64,000 nucleotides of DNA from Lachnospira eligens (GCF_009680455.1 NZ_WKRD01000007.1:152815-216814), one strand, 5' to 3'. Counted from the first letter of the stretch, positions 17,659-27,467 are shown. Made by a program: numbers and translations. Notes: generated by a model not told the origin, from the letters alone.

Positions 17659-17695
17659 AACAGGCTGTCACATATGTGACAGCCTGTTTGCTTTC
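17659..17695 (+). terminator. Terminator after 6S RNA
   Basis: Perfect 30-bp palindrome: AACAGGCTGTCACAT (17659-17673) with ATGTGACAGCCTGTT (17674-17688), then TTGCTTT. Confidence 0.8.
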
Positions 17696-17792
17696 CTTGC
17701 AATACACTTCAGTTCTAAAACACATATTTTCTGCATATACTATCAAGAGCTTGTCTGAACAAGGACACTTAATTTAGTATGGAGAATAGTAT

Positions 17793-19523
17793 ATGAAACA
17801 GAGAACAAAAATAATATTCTTAGCCTATTCTGCACTGGTGATTTTTATGTCATCAGCATGTATATATATGTCACATATGATTAAATCAAGATATCAGGAC
17901 ACATCGTCAGAAATAAATATTTATAAAAATGTATATGTAACTAATATAGAAGACAACACGATAACTGCCAATATGTATGGTAATATAAAGAAATTCAATA
18001 GTGGAAAGATAGCAGAAGATGTAACCGGGTGTTTATGTGATATTACCGTTGAGGATGGAAAGATTGTTGGAGTTAATACCAAGACGGATGTTGTAAGTGG
18101 AAAGGTGCTGTCAGTTTCACAAGACAGCGTTGAAATTGAAGGTTATGGTTCTGTTAAGCTGGATGAGGACTTTATTATGTATGAAAAAGAAAACTCATTG
18201 ATAAGTAATTACAGCAGTATAATTGTCGGTTATGCATTACAGGATTTTATTGTGGCGGATGGAGAAGTCTGTGGTGCTATTAAGAATAAACCTTTGCAGG
18301 CTGACAATATAAGAGTAATTATCAAGACAAGCGGATTCAGAGATATATTTTTTAATGAAGCAGTTTTTTGTGCTGATTCAGGAATGATAGTTGAGACTGG
18401 TGAAGAATCTTATGAGACGGCACCCGGGGAGACGGTTGTGTTTAATCCGGATACAGAAGACTTTAATGAGGGCAGAATAAAACTAATTCCTAAATCAGGT
18501 GAGATACAGTTCCAGTCAGTAAACAGAGGCATAGGAACACCATCATATGGCGGAACTATTGAAGTTTCACTGTATGATGAGGGAATTGTTGTTGTAAATG
18601 AAGTGGGGATAGAAGATTATCTTAAAAAAGTTGTTCCTAGCGAGATGCCGTCAGGGTTTAATCTTGAAGCACTGAAATGTCAGGCTGTATGTGCAAGAAG
18701 CTATGCTTATACGGAACTTTCTAATAACTACTATAGTGCTTATGGAGCACATATTGATGACTCAATACAGTTTCAGGTATATAATAACTCACAGCGGGCA
18801 GAATCAACAGATACTGCAGTAGATGAGACAGCGGGACAGGTGCTATCATATAACGGAGAAGTTGTTAAGACATATTACTATTCAACCTCATGTGGAAGCA
18901 CAACAGACGTTACACTTTGGGGCAATACAACAGAAAACTATCCGTATTTTGTTGCGGAGTGTGTGGGTGGAGTGGACAGAGGACTTACACTGACAGTAGA
19001 ATCGGAGTTTAATACATTTATAAAAGGTGAAAATGAGGCTGATTATGATTACGACTGCACCTTGTACAGATGGAGCATGGAGGAATCTGTTAAAGAGATA
19101 AGTGAAGGATTTGCACGTTCTACAGGGAAGAATGTAGGAAACATAAAAGATATTGAAGTACTTGAGCGTGTTAATGGAGGAGCGGCAGTAAAAGTTAAGG
19201 TTACAGGTGATAAAGGCGAGACAGTGATAGACAGTGAATCAGCGATTAGGGCAGCATTTGGCAATGCAAATGTGGATATGAACACTAAGTCAGGAACGAC
19301 AAGATATGCTAATCTGCCAAGTACATTCTGTGTGTTTGAGAAGGTGACGGAGGGAAAGAAGCTTACAGGATTTAAGATAACAGGAGGTGGCTACGGACAT
19401 GGAATCGGCATGAGTCAGAATGCTGCCAATAAAATGGCAGAATCCATGACTTACGCGCAGATTCTGGAATTCTTCTACAGAGGTACTACGCTTACTTTGA
19501 TTTCTTCCCAAGATAATGTTTGA
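17793..19523 (+). CDS. SpoIID/LytB-domain peptidoglycan protein
   Basis: The family includes the sporulation lytic transglycosylase SpoIID and amidase-enhancer LytB. The 576 residues have a signal anchor (about 7-28), a beta-rich N-terminal region (about 45-235) and the SpoIID domain from about 240. Within that are VVPSEMPSGFNLEALKCQAV, with the conserved Glu of VPSEMP, then ARSYAY, YYYSTSCGSTT and, near the end, GGGYGHGIGMSQ. It is longer than SpoIID (about 340), and the N-terminal region is not recognised. No sporulation genes are adjacent, so a role in vegetative wall turnover is possible. Its last 32 nt overlap the convergent yihY-like gene. Confidence 0.88.
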   Translation: MKQRTKIIFLAYSALVIFMSSACIYMSHMIKSRYQDTSSEINIYKNVYVTNIEDNTITANMYGNIKKFNSGKIAEDVTGCLCDITVEDGKIVGVNTKTDVVSGKVLSVSQDSVEIEGYGSVKLDEDFIMYEKENSLISNYSSIIVGYALQDFIVADGEVCGAIKNKPLQADNIRVIIKTSGFRDIFFNEAVFCADSGMIVETGEESYETAPGETVVFNPDTEDFNEGRIKLIPKSGEIQFQSVNRGIGTPSYGGTIEVSLYDEGIVVVNEVGIEDYLKKVVPSEMPSGFNLEALKCQAVCARSYAYTELSNNYYSAYGAHIDDSIQFQVYNNSQRAESTDTAVDETAGQVLSYNGEVVKTYYYSTSCGSTTDVTLWGNTTENYPYFVAECVGGVDRGLTLTVESEFNTFIKGENEADYDYDCTLYRWSMEESVKEISEGFARSTGKNVGNIKDIEVLERVNGGAAVKVKVTGDKGETVIDSESAIRAAFGNANVDMNTKSGTTRYANLPSTFCVFEKVTEGKKLTGFKITGGGYGHGIGMSQNAANKMAESMTYAQILEFFYRGTTLTLISSQDNV

Positions 19524-20346
19524 ATATTTTTTCATCATTGATGAAGTAGTTAATCTCTGCACCTATGAATATTATAATCATACAGGCATACATCCATATA
19601 AGTGCTATGATAATAGTAGCAAGACTACCGTACATGTATGAAAAGTTCGGTGAGTGGCCAACATAAAGAGAATACAGTGCTGTAAAAAGATACCATCCCA
19701 AAGCAGAAAAGAAAGCTCCAGGAATCTCTTTATAGAACTTTTTTCCTCTTCTTGATACAAGTGAGAATGCTATAGTAAAGAAGAGTGTGAATATACTTGG
19801 AAAGAGAAAATGTTTACTGTTAAATATTCCTCTGAATATCACGACTACATTAGTAAGCTGTGGTATATATTTCATAGTGAAGTTCATAATATTGTTACCA
19901 AATACCATAAGTATAAGGCTGGCAATAATAAGAATCATAAATATAAGGGCATAGATACTTGCTCTTATTCTCTGGAAAAGCCAGTTCTTCTGGTTATCTT
20001 TTCTGTATATCTGTTTTAATCCACGGACAATAGCCATGAAACCTTTACCGGCAGACCATATGATAGCAATTGCAGTAATGAGGGTTAATGCAGTTGTTGA
20101 ATTGTCATATATATCAGTGAACATTGCCTTGACAATAGGTTGCAGCTGAGTTGGAAGAACGCCATATACGATTTTTAAAAGGTCTGCCTTGGAAACTGGC
20201 AAAAACTTTATAAGACTTAAAAGACCAATAAAAAACGGGAAAAAACTCAGCATGAGATAGTAACATGCTGAGGATGCGTAGTCGCCGATGCGGTCTTCAG
20301 ATATTTTAGTGACAATTCTTTTGATTAATAATATTAAATTGAGCAT
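19492..20346 (-). CDS. YihY/UPF0761 (BrkB-like) membrane protein
   Basis: The 284-residue protein has six hydrophobic helices and the family motifs YASSACYYLMLSFFPFFIGLL near the start, ITAIAIIWSAGKGF in the middle and GSLATIIIALIWMYACMIIIFIGAEINY at the end. The function of the family is not settled; it is not a ribonuclease despite old names. The C-terminal codons overlap the convergent SpoIID/LytB gene by 32 nt, so there is no terminator between them. Confidence 0.9.
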   Translation of the reverse strand: MLNLILLIKRIVTKISEDRIGDYASSACYYLMLSFFPFFIGLLSLIKFLPVSKADLLKIVYGVLPTQLQPIVKAMFTDIYDNSTTALTLITAIAIIWSAGKGFMAIVRGLKQIYRKDNQKNWLFQRIRASIYALIFMILIIASLILMVFGNNIMNFTMKYIPQLTNVVVIFRGIFNSKHFLFPSIFTLFFTIAFSLVSRRGKKFYKEIPGAFFSALGWYLFTALYSLYVGHSPNFSYMYGSLATIIIALIWMYACMIIIFIGAEINYFINDEKIFKHYLGKKSK

Positions 20347-20487
20347 TCTTATACCTTAATCCTTAATTGAATGTTTTCAAGATATTATATGTTATTTTAT
20401 AGAATTTAGCAATTACTTGCAAACAGCAGTTATTTTATGTAAAATGTGATACGTGTAATTATGCACAGTAAATATAGCGAGGCAGAT

Positions 20488-21264
20488 ATGGGAATAAGTG
20501 TTAAGCTTCAGGTGTTTGAAGGACCTTTAGATCTTCTTTTACATTTGATAGATAAGAATAAAGTTAATATATATGATATTCCGATTGCAATGATTACAGA
20601 ACAGTATATGGAATATGTTGAGCAGCTAAAGAAGGAAGATCTTAATGTGGTAAGTGAGTTCCTTGTAATGGCGGCAACTCTTCTTGATATTAAGTCAAGA
20701 ATGTTACTTCCTAAGGAAGTGGATGAGGAAGGCAATGAGGAAGATCCAAGAGCAGAGCTTGTTGAAAAGCTGTTAGAGTACAAGCTGTATAAGGCTATGG
20801 CACAGGAATTAAAGGACAAGCATACAGATGCAGAGAGAACCTATTATAAGAAGCAGAGTATTCCGGAGGCGGTTGCAGCATATACACCGCCGGTTGATCT
20901 TACAGAGGTTATTGGTGATACAACACTTATGCGTCTTAACAGAATATTTGCTGATGTTTGTAAACGTAAGGAAGATAAGATAGATCCTGTACGAAGCAAG
21001 TTTGGAAAGATTGAGAAAGAAGAAGTTACCATGAGTGAAAAGCTTGTGGATATTAAAGCATTTATGATGGAGCATGAAGATTTTAGTTTCAGGGAGCTTT
21101 TGTGGAATAATCCGTCAAAGGTTGCTGTTATAGTAACATTTTTAGTTGTGTTAGAGCTTATTAAGACTGGATTTGTTGAGGTTAAGCAGGAATGCCCGGA
21201 GGATGATATATTCATAAGGGTGGTCAGGGATCCTGAGCTTATTGAAGATATAACAGAGGAGTAG
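20488..21264 (+). CDS. scpA: Segregation and condensation protein A
   Basis: Kleisin subunit that bridges the SMC heads in the condensin complex. The 258 residues start with the classical VKLQVFEGPLDLLLHLIDKNK, then DIPIAMITEQYMEY and ATLLDIKSRMLLP; the C-terminal winged helix contains FRELLWNNPSKVAVIVTFLVVLELIK. ATG 20488 (GAGGCAG upstream) gives the family N-terminus; the frame could extend to 20446 without similarity. scpB follows one base after the stop. Confidence 0.94.
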   Translation: MGISVKLQVFEGPLDLLLHLIDKNKVNIYDIPIAMITEQYMEYVEQLKKEDLNVVSEFLVMAATLLDIKSRMLLPKEVDEEGNEEDPRAELVEKLLEYKLYKAMAQELKDKHTDAERTYYKKQSIPEAVAAYTPPVDLTEVIGDTTLMRLNRIFADVCKRKEDKIDPVRSKFGKIEKEEVTMSEKLVDIKAFMMEHEDFSFRELLWNNPSKVAVIVTFLVVLELIKTGFVEVKQECPEDDIFIRVVRDPELIEDITEE

Positions 21265-21265
21265 A

Positions 21266-21883
21266 ATGATGAGTTTAGAACAGATGGAAGGCATAATTGA
21301 GGCTGTGCTTTTTACTATGGGTGATTCTGTGGAAGCAGGTAAGCTTGCAGATGCCATAGAACAGGATGTGGATACAACTGTTAAGATAGTACACAATCTT
21401 ATGGATAAATATGAATCAGAGAACAGGGGAATAAGAATCATTGAGCTTGAGAACAGCTTCCAGCTGTGTACCAAGCAGGAATATTATGATGCACTAATAA
21501 GAGTGTGCAGCCAGCCAAGAAGATATACACTGACAGACGCGGCATTAGAGACATTGTCGATAATAGCATATAAGCAGCCTGTAACTAAGATTGAGATAGA
21601 GAATATCAGAGGTGTTAATTCAGACAGAGCAGTAAGCAAGCTTGTTGAACTTGGTCTTGTGAAGGAAGTTGGAAGACTTGATGCACCGGGAAGACCAATG
21701 CTTTTTGGAACAACAGAGGATTTCTTAAGGTCATTTGGAGTACAGTCGATAGACGAGCTTCCAACAATCAGTGAAGATATGGTTGAACAATATAAGGAAG
21801 AGGCAGAGTTAGAGCTTGCAAGCGAAAGCTTTGACGCAGATAATCAGGAAGATTCTGATGGTCAGATAACATTAGGAATATAG
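21266..21883 (+). CDS. scpB: Segregation and condensation protein B
   Basis: Winged-helix dimer that binds ScpA in the SMC complex. The 205 residues contain LEQMEGIIEAVLFTMGDSV, the TDAALETLSIIAYKQPVTKIEIENIRGVNSD segment with the diagnostic AYKQPVT, and GRPMLFGTTEDFLRSFG. The C-terminal 40 residues are acidic. Translationally close to scpA. Confidence 0.95.
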   Translation: MMSLEQMEGIIEAVLFTMGDSVEAGKLADAIEQDVDTTVKIVHNLMDKYESENRGIRIIELENSFQLCTKQEYYDALIRVCSQPRRYTLTDAALETLSIIAYKQPVTKIEIENIRGVNSDRAVSKLVELGLVKEVGRLDAPGRPMLFGTTEDFLRSFGVQSIDELPTISEDMVEQYKEEAELELASESFDADNQEDSDGQITLGI

Positions 21884-21899
21884 AAAGGAAGTTGACATT

Positions 21900-23303
21900 A
21901 TGGAAAGAAAGAATGCATGGAAGAAATATTCAGATGAAGATAAGAACAATGTATTCACATTTGCAGATGAATATAAGACTTTTATATCTGAGTGTAAGAC
22001 AGAAAGAGAATGTGTAAAAAAGGCTGTAGAACTGGCAAAGAAAGCCGGATACAGAGATTTACAGGAGATAATAGCAGCCAATGAGACACTTAAAGCAGGC
22101 GATAAGGTATATGCCGTTAATATGAAGAAGGCAATAGTACTTTTTAATATTGGAAGTGAACCGATAAGCACCGGTATGAATATACTTGGGGCACATATTG
22201 ATTCACCAAGACTTGATATCAAGCAGAATCCTATGTATGAAGATTCAGACCTGGTTCTTCTTGATACACATTATTATGGAGGAATCAAGAAATACCAGTG
22301 GGTAGCAATTCCTCTTGCACTTCATGGTGTTGTTGCATTAAAGAATGGCGAATGTGTTGAAGTTGTAATCGGAGAAGACGCTGACGATGCGGTTGTCGGA
22401 GTATCAGACCTTCTTATACACCTGGCTGCTAAACAGATGGAAAAGAAAGGAAGCTCGGTGGTTGAGGGCGAGGACCTTGATATCCTTATAGGAAGCATGC
22501 CGGCAGCATCAGACAGTGATAATACAGATGAGGATAAGGAAGAAAAGGAAGCAGTTAAGAAGAATATTCTTGCAATTCTTAAAGAAAAATATGGGATTGA
22601 AGAGGAAGATTTCTTATCAGCAGAGCTTGAGGCTGTTCCGGCAGGACCTGCAAGAGATTATGGCCTGGACAGAAGCATGATTATGGGATATGGTCATGAT
22701 GACAGAGTGTGTGCTTATCCGTCGCTTATTGCACTTCTTAATACACCACAGGTTACAAGAACTGGCGTATGTATTCTTGTAGATAAAGAGGAGATAGGAA
22801 GCGTCGGCGCAACAGGTATGCATTCAAGATTCTTTGAAAATATGGTCGCAGAGGTTATGGACAGATGCGGTGATTATTCAGAGCTTAAATTAAGAAGAGC
22901 ACTTGCTAATTCTTATATGTTATCATCAGATGTAAGTGCAGCATATGACCCTAATTATGCATCAGTGTTTGAAAAGAAGAATTCAGCATTCTTTGGAAAA
23001 GGTATGGTATTTAACAAGTATACAGGTTCAAGAGGTAAGAGCGGTTCTAATGATGCTTCTGCTGAGTTCATTGGAAAGTTAAGAAAAGTTATGGATGATG
23101 CAGATGTGTATTTCCAGATGGCAGAGCTTGGAAAGGTAGATGCAGGCGGTGGCGGAACAATTGCATATATCTTGGCTAATCTTGATATGAATGTAATCGA
23201 CAGTGGAATTGCTGTACAGAATATGCATGCACCATACGAGGTAATAAGCAAGGCTGACCTATATGAGACATTAAAGGGATATGAAGCATTTTTACAGATG
23301 TAA
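21900..23303 (+). CDS. M18-family aminopeptidase
   Basis: Zinc aminopeptidase for N-terminal residues in the cytoplasm. The 467-residue protein shows the M18 ligands and catalytic residues in GAHIDSPRLD, DKEEIGSVGATGMHS, HDDRVCAYPSL and the late IAVQNMHAPYEVISKADLY. An acidic insertion (DSDNTDEDKEEKEAV, about 203-217) is specific to this protein. Follows scpB by 16 nt, so part of the same transcript is likely. Confidence 0.93.
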   Translation: MERKNAWKKYSDEDKNNVFTFADEYKTFISECKTERECVKKAVELAKKAGYRDLQEIIAANETLKAGDKVYAVNMKKAIVLFNIGSEPISTGMNILGAHIDSPRLDIKQNPMYEDSDLVLLDTHYYGGIKKYQWVAIPLALHGVVALKNGECVEVVIGEDADDAVVGVSDLLIHLAAKQMEKKGSSVVEGEDLDILIGSMPAASDSDNTDEDKEEKEAVKKNILAILKEKYGIEEEDFLSAELEAVPAGPARDYGLDRSMIMGYGHDDRVCAYPSLIALLNTPQVTRTGVCILVDKEEIGSVGATGMHSRFFENMVAEVMDRCGDYSELKLRRALANSYMLSSDVSAAYDPNYASVFEKKNSAFFGKGMVFNKYTGSRGKSGSNDASAEFIGKLRKVMDDADVYFQMAELGKVDAGGGGTIAYILANLDMNVIDSGIAVQNMHAPYEVISKADLYETLKGYEAFLQM

Positions 23304-23332
23304 AATGTTTGTGTTAACGAAAGGACAATAAT

Positions 23333-24289
23333 ATGAAGTGGAATAAATATTCAATCCAGACAACTACAGATGCAGTTGATATGATAAGCAGCGCGCTTAA
23401 TGATATAGGAATTGAAGGTATCGAAATTGAGGATAATGTACAGCTTACTAAGGAAGAGGCTAAGTCAATGTTTGTAGATTTCATTCCTGACCTTCCACCT
23501 GATGATGGCAGAGCTAAGGTTAATTTCTACATTGACAGTGAAGAAGATGATGGCTCAATGCTTGAAAAGGTTAAGGCAGAACTTGAAGATTTAAGAATGT
23601 TTATTGATATTGGTGAGGGTACAATCACAGAATCAGAGACAGAGGATAAGGACTGGATTAATAACTGGAAGCAGTACTGGCATACATTTACAATAGGAGA
23701 CTTATTCATTAAGCCTACATGGGAGCCGGAGACAGAGGAGATGAAGGGGCATGCTGTACTTAGCATTGACCCGGGAACAGCTTTCGGAACAGGTTCACAT
23801 GAGACTACAAGAATGGTTATAAAGCAGCTTCAGAAGTATGTTAAAGATGGTGATGAGGTGTTAGATGTCGGCTGTGGAAGCGGTATACTTTCAGTAGTTG
23901 CATTAAAATATGGTGCAAAGCATGCATTTGGTACAGACCTTGATCCTAATGCAATTATTGCATCAGAGGAAAATGCAGAGCAGAACAATATAGATAAGAA
24001 GCAGCTTGAGGTTATTGAGGGTAATATCATTGATGACAAGGCTGTTAAAGATGCCTGTGGCTATGAGTGCTACGACATTGTGTGTGCCAATATCCTTGCA
24101 GACGTATTAGAGCCACTTTCAACATGCATACATGAGCATATGAAGCACGGCGCTTACTTTATTACTTCTGGTATTATAGATACTAAGGAAAAAGAGGTAG
24201 CAGAGGCATTTAAGAAGAATCCTGAGTTAGAGATAGTTGAGATTAACCATGATGGCGAGTGGGTTAATATCACAGCAAGAAGGAAGTAG
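23333..24289 (+). CDS. prmA: Ribosomal protein L11 methyltransferase
   Basis: SAM-dependent methylation of L11. The 318 residues have the N-terminal substrate-recognition part (about 1-120, WNKYSIQTTTDAVDMI and DWINNWKQYWHTFTIGD) and a Rossmann domain with DPGTAFGTGSHETTRM, the SAM motif DVGCGSGILS and CANILADVLEPL. rsmE begins 3 nt after its stop; this pair is common in Firmicutes. Confidence 0.95.
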   Translation: MKWNKYSIQTTTDAVDMISSALNDIGIEGIEIEDNVQLTKEEAKSMFVDFIPDLPPDDGRAKVNFYIDSEEDDGSMLEKVKAELEDLRMFIDIGEGTITESETEDKDWINNWKQYWHTFTIGDLFIKPTWEPETEEMKGHAVLSIDPGTAFGTGSHETTRMVIKQLQKYVKDGDEVLDVGCGSGILSVVALKYGAKHAFGTDLDPNAIIASEENAEQNNIDKKQLEVIEGNIIDDKAVKDACGYECYDIVCANILADVLEPLSTCIHEHMKHGAYFITSGIIDTKEKEVAEAFKKNPELEIVEINHDGEWVNITARRK

Positions 24290-24292
24290 TGT

Positions 24293-25030
24293 ATGTATCA
24301 TTTTTTTGCAGAGCATGAGAATATCCATGATTCATATATAGATATAGTTGGAAGTGATGTTAATCACATTAAGAATGTATTAAGATTCAAAGAAGGCGAC
24401 AAGCTTCTTATAAGCAGCGGAGATAATGTTGATTATGAATGCAGCATTGCTTCTATGTCAGATGAATATATAAGGGCAGATATACTAAGCAAGGACGAGC
24501 AGGGAAAAGAACTGCCTTCAAGAATAATTCTGTTTCAGGGACTGCCTAAGGCTGACAAAATGGAACTTATAATACAGAAGGCTGTAGAACTCGGAGCATA
24601 CAGTGTTGTTCCTGTAGCAATGAAAAGAAGCGTTGTAAAACTAGATGCGAAGAAAGCTAAAGCTAAGGTCGAACGCTGGAATGGCATTGCATTAAGTGCA
24701 GCCAAGCAAAGCAAGAGAAGTATCCAGCCTGAAGTGACAGAAGTTATGACATTTAAGCAGGCACTTGAGTATGCAGGAAAGCTAGATAAGCTTTTACTGC
24801 CATATGAGTGTGCAGAAGGCATGGAAAAGACCAGAAAAGTGATTGAAGAAATCGGACATGGAGAATCTGTTGGTATATTCATAGGCCCTGAGGGTGGATT
24901 CGACAGGTCAGAGCTTGACGAAGCTGTAAATGCAGGATGTGAGATAATCACACTAGGTAAGAGAATATTAAGAACTGAGACAGCGGGAATGATGCTGTTG
25001 TCAGTGCTTATGTATAATATGGAAGAATAA
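24293..25030 (+). CDS. rsmE: 16S rRNA (uracil-1498 N3)-methyltransferase
   Basis: Trefoil-knot (SPOUT) methyltransferase of 245 residues. It carries an N-terminal PUA-like part (NHIKNVLRFKEGDKL), the central FQGLPKADKMELIIQKAVELG, and the knot motifs GPEGGFDRSELDEA and LGKRILRTETAGMM. Downstream is a cysteine desulfurase with a 16-nt gap. Confidence 0.95.
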   Translation: MYHFFAEHENIHDSYIDIVGSDVNHIKNVLRFKEGDKLLISSGDNVDYECSIASMSDEYIRADILSKDEQGKELPSRIILFQGLPKADKMELIIQKAVELGAYSVVPVAMKRSVVKLDAKKAKAKVERWNGIALSAAKQSKRSIQPEVTEVMTFKQALEYAGKLDKLLLPYECAEGMEKTRKVIEEIGHGESVGIFIGPEGGFDRSELDEAVNAGCEIITLGKRILRTETAGMMLLSVLMYNMEE

Positions 25031-25046
25031 GCGGAAAAGAGGCAAT

Positions 25047-26204
25047 ATGGAAGCATATCTTGATAATTCTGCTACAACGAAATGTGCAGCAGAGGTAGTA
25101 GAAACAGCAGTAAAGGTTATGTCAGAAGATTATGGTAATCCATCATCAAAGCATATGAAGGGCGTTGATGCAGAGAAATATATCCGTGAAGCTAAAGAGG
25201 TAATAGCAAAGACTCTTAAGTGTCAGGATAAGGAGATACTCTTTACTTCTGGTGGAACAGAATCTAATAACATGGCAATAATCGGAACAGCAATGGCTAA
25301 TAAAAGAAAAGGAATGCACTGCATAGTATCATCTGTGGAACATTCATCAGTTAAAGAGCCATTCAATTTCCTTGAAAAAGAAGGCTTCAGAATAACATAT
25401 CTTCCAGTTGATAAAGATGGAATAGTTGATATAGAGGCTCTAAAGGATGCACTTGATGATGAGACAATACTTGTTTCAGTAATGTATGTTAATAATGAAA
25501 TTGGTGCAGTTGAACCGATTGAAGAAATCGGACATATAATTAAAGATTATAATCCTGATATTGTATATCATGTTGATGCGATTCAGGCTTATGGTAAATA
25601 TAAGATATATCCTAAGAAGCTTGGAATTGATCTGTTATCAGTCAGTGGACATAAGATTCACGGACCTAAGGGGAGCGGATTCTTATTCATTAATGATAAG
25701 ACAAGAATCAAGCCTATTATATATGGTGGAGGACAGCAGAAGGGCATGCGTTCAGGAACTGAAAATGTTCCGGCTATAGCAGGACTTGCAACTGCCGTAA
25801 AGCTTATATATAATAATGACTTTGAAAGCAAGATAGCACATTTGTATGAGTTAAAGGATTACTTCATAGATGAGCTTGAAAAGCTTCCTGATGTGCAGGT
25901 AAACAGCAAGAAGGGTACGGATTCAGCACCACAGATTGTAAGTGCAAGCTTTAAGGGAGTAAGGGCAGAAGTGCTTCTTCATTCACTTGAAGATAAAGGA
26001 ATCTATGTATCATCAGGTTCAGCATGCTCATCTAACAAGCCGGGACTGAGCAATACACTTGTTGCAATCGGACTTGATAAGGAGCTGCTTGATTCTACAC
26101 TTCGGTTCAGCTTCTGCTATGAGACAACAAAGGAAGAACTTGAATACACAATAGAAACACTTAAACAGCTGCTTCCAATGCTTAGGAAGTACACAAGACG
26201 ATAA
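25047..26204 (+). CDS. Cysteine desulfurase (NifS/IscS family)
   Basis: PLP enzyme that releases sulfur from cysteine as a protein persulfide. The 385 residues show YLDNSATTKCAAEV, FTSGGTESNNMAI, the PLP Lys in SVSGHKIHGPKGSGF and the catalytic Cys in YVSSGSACSSNKPG. It precedes thiI, the usual partner: the desulfurase supplies sulfur to ThiI for 4-thiouridine in tRNA. Two hairpins lie between the genes. Confidence 0.94.
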   Translation: MEAYLDNSATTKCAAEVVETAVKVMSEDYGNPSSKHMKGVDAEKYIREAKEVIAKTLKCQDKEILFTSGGTESNNMAIIGTAMANKRKGMHCIVSSVEHSSVKEPFNFLEKEGFRITYLPVDKDGIVDIEALKDALDDETILVSVMYVNNEIGAVEPIEEIGHIIKDYNPDIVYHVDAIQAYGKYKIYPKKLGIDLLSVSGHKIHGPKGSGFLFINDKTRIKPIIYGGGQQKGMRSGTENVPAIAGLATAVKLIYNNDFESKIAHLYELKDYFIDELEKLPDVQVNSKKGTDSAPQIVSASFKGVRAEVLLHSLEDKGIYVSSGSACSSNKPGLSNTLVAIGLDKELLDSTLRFSFCYETTKEELEYTIETLKQLLPMLRKYTRR

Positions 26205-26205
26205 T

Positions 26206-26256
26206 TGTGTGAAAATAGATTTTCACACACAAGATTTGTGCTTTGCACAAATCTTG
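26206..26256. repeat. Two adjacent perfect hairpins between nifS-like gene and thiI
   Basis: Stem 1: TGTGTGAAAA (26206-26215) with TTTTCACACA (26220-26229). Stem 2: CAAGATTTGTGC (26230-26241) with GCACAAATCTTG (26245-26256), loop TTT. No T-run follows, so they are not ordinary terminators. They may set relative expression of the two genes or be a small repeat. Confidence 0.75.
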
Positions 26257-26281
26257 ATATGCAAAGGAAAGGCGGAAAACG

Positions 26282-27463
26282 ATGTATAAAGCATTTTTGA
26301 TAAAGTATGGAGAAATAGGCGTTAAAGGAAAGAACAGATTCATCTTTGAGGATGCCCTTGTAAGACAGATTAAGTTCTCACTTAAAGATGTTGAGGGAGA
26401 ATTTGATGTAAGAAGAGCAGATGGAAGAATCTATGTTAATGCACTTTCGGACTATGATTATGATGAGGTAATTGAGAGCCTTACAAGAGTATTTGGTATA
26501 GTTGGAATCTGTCCTGTAGTTCAGATTGAAGATAACGGTTTTGATGACCTTGCTAATCAGGTTATCAATTATCTTGATAAGGCATATAAGAATAAGAATC
26601 TTACATTCAAGGTTAATGCAAGAAGAACAAGAAAGAATTATCCAATGAACTCAATGGAGATTAATATGGAACTTGGTGGAAGAATTCTTGATGCATTCCC
26701 AGAGATGAAGGTTGACGTGCATAAGCCTGAGGTTCTTTTACAGGTTGAGATAAGAGGAGATGTAATCAATATTTACTCTATCGAGGTTCCGGGTCCTGGC
26801 GGAATGCCAATCGGAACAGCAGGAAAGGCTATGCTTTTATTATCAGGCGGTATTGACAGCCCTGTTGCAGGATATATGGTTGCCAAAAGAGGTGTACAGA
26901 TTGAAGCAACATACTTCCATGCTCCTCCATATACAAGTGAAAGAGCAAAGCAGAAGGTAATTGACCTTGCAAAGATTGTATCTAAGTATTCAGGTCCTAT
27001 TACACTTAATGTTGTTAATTTCACAGATATCCAGATGGCTATATATGAGAAATGTCCACATGATGAGCTTACAATCATTATGAGAAGATATATGATGAAG
27101 ATTGCTGAAGATTTAGGAAAATCAAGCGGATGTCAGGGACTTGTTACAGGAGAGAGTATCGGACAGGTTGCAAGCCAGACAATGGCAAGTCTTTACTGTA
27201 CTAACGAAGTGTGTACAATGCCTGTATTCAGACCGGTTATCGGTTTTGACAAGCAGGAGATTATTGATATATCAGAAAAGATTGGCTCATATGAGACATC
27301 AATACAGCCATTTGAGGACTGCTGTACAATATTCGTTGCAAAGCACCCTGTAACCAAGCCTAATCTTAATGTTATCAAGCAGCATGAGACTAACCTTGAC
27401 GGAGTTATTGAGGAGCTTTACAAGACAGCAATTGAGACAACAGAAAAAATTGTAATTGAATAA
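26282..27463 (+). CDS. thiI: tRNA 4-thiouridine synthase ThiI
   Basis: Adenylates uridine 8 of tRNA and inserts sulfur. The 393 residues have the N-terminal ferredoxin-like/THUMP part (KYGEIGVKGKNR, NARRTRKNYP) and the PP-loop LLSGGIDSPVAGYM (about 185-198), ending with GESIGQVASQTMASL and FEDCCTIFV. It lacks the C-terminal rhodanese domain of the E. coli enzyme, as is usual in Firmicutes, consistent with direct supply from the upstream desulfurase. Confidence 0.95.
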   Translation: MYKAFLIKYGEIGVKGKNRFIFEDALVRQIKFSLKDVEGEFDVRRADGRIYVNALSDYDYDEVIESLTRVFGIVGICPVVQIEDNGFDDLANQVINYLDKAYKNKNLTFKVNARRTRKNYPMNSMEINMELGGRILDAFPEMKVDVHKPEVLLQVEIRGDVINIYSIEVPGPGGMPIGTAGKAMLLLSGGIDSPVAGYMVAKRGVQIEATYFHAPPYTSERAKQKVIDLAKIVSKYSGPITLNVVNFTDIQMAIYEKCPHDELTIIMRRYMMKIAEDLGKSSGCQGLVTGESIGQVASQTMASLYCTNEVCTMPVFRPVIGFDKQEIIDISEKIGSYETSIQPFEDCCTIFVAKHPVTKPNLNVIKQHETNLDGVIEELYKTAIETTEKIVIE

Positions 27464-27467
27464 AATA

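Noticed and set aside
17431-17679. 82-codon frame over the 6S RNA gene
   Set aside because: No ribosome site, and the sequence is better explained by the paired ends and terminator of a structured RNA.
24535-25056. 173-codon minus-strand frame inside rsmE
   Set aside because: Shadow of the strongly supported rsmE frame; Ser/Leu-rich sequence typical of antisense reading, with no family motif.
26206-26256. Terminator between the nifS-like gene and thiI
   Set aside because: Both hairpins lack a following T-run, and thiI normally depends on the same transcript as its sulfur donor.
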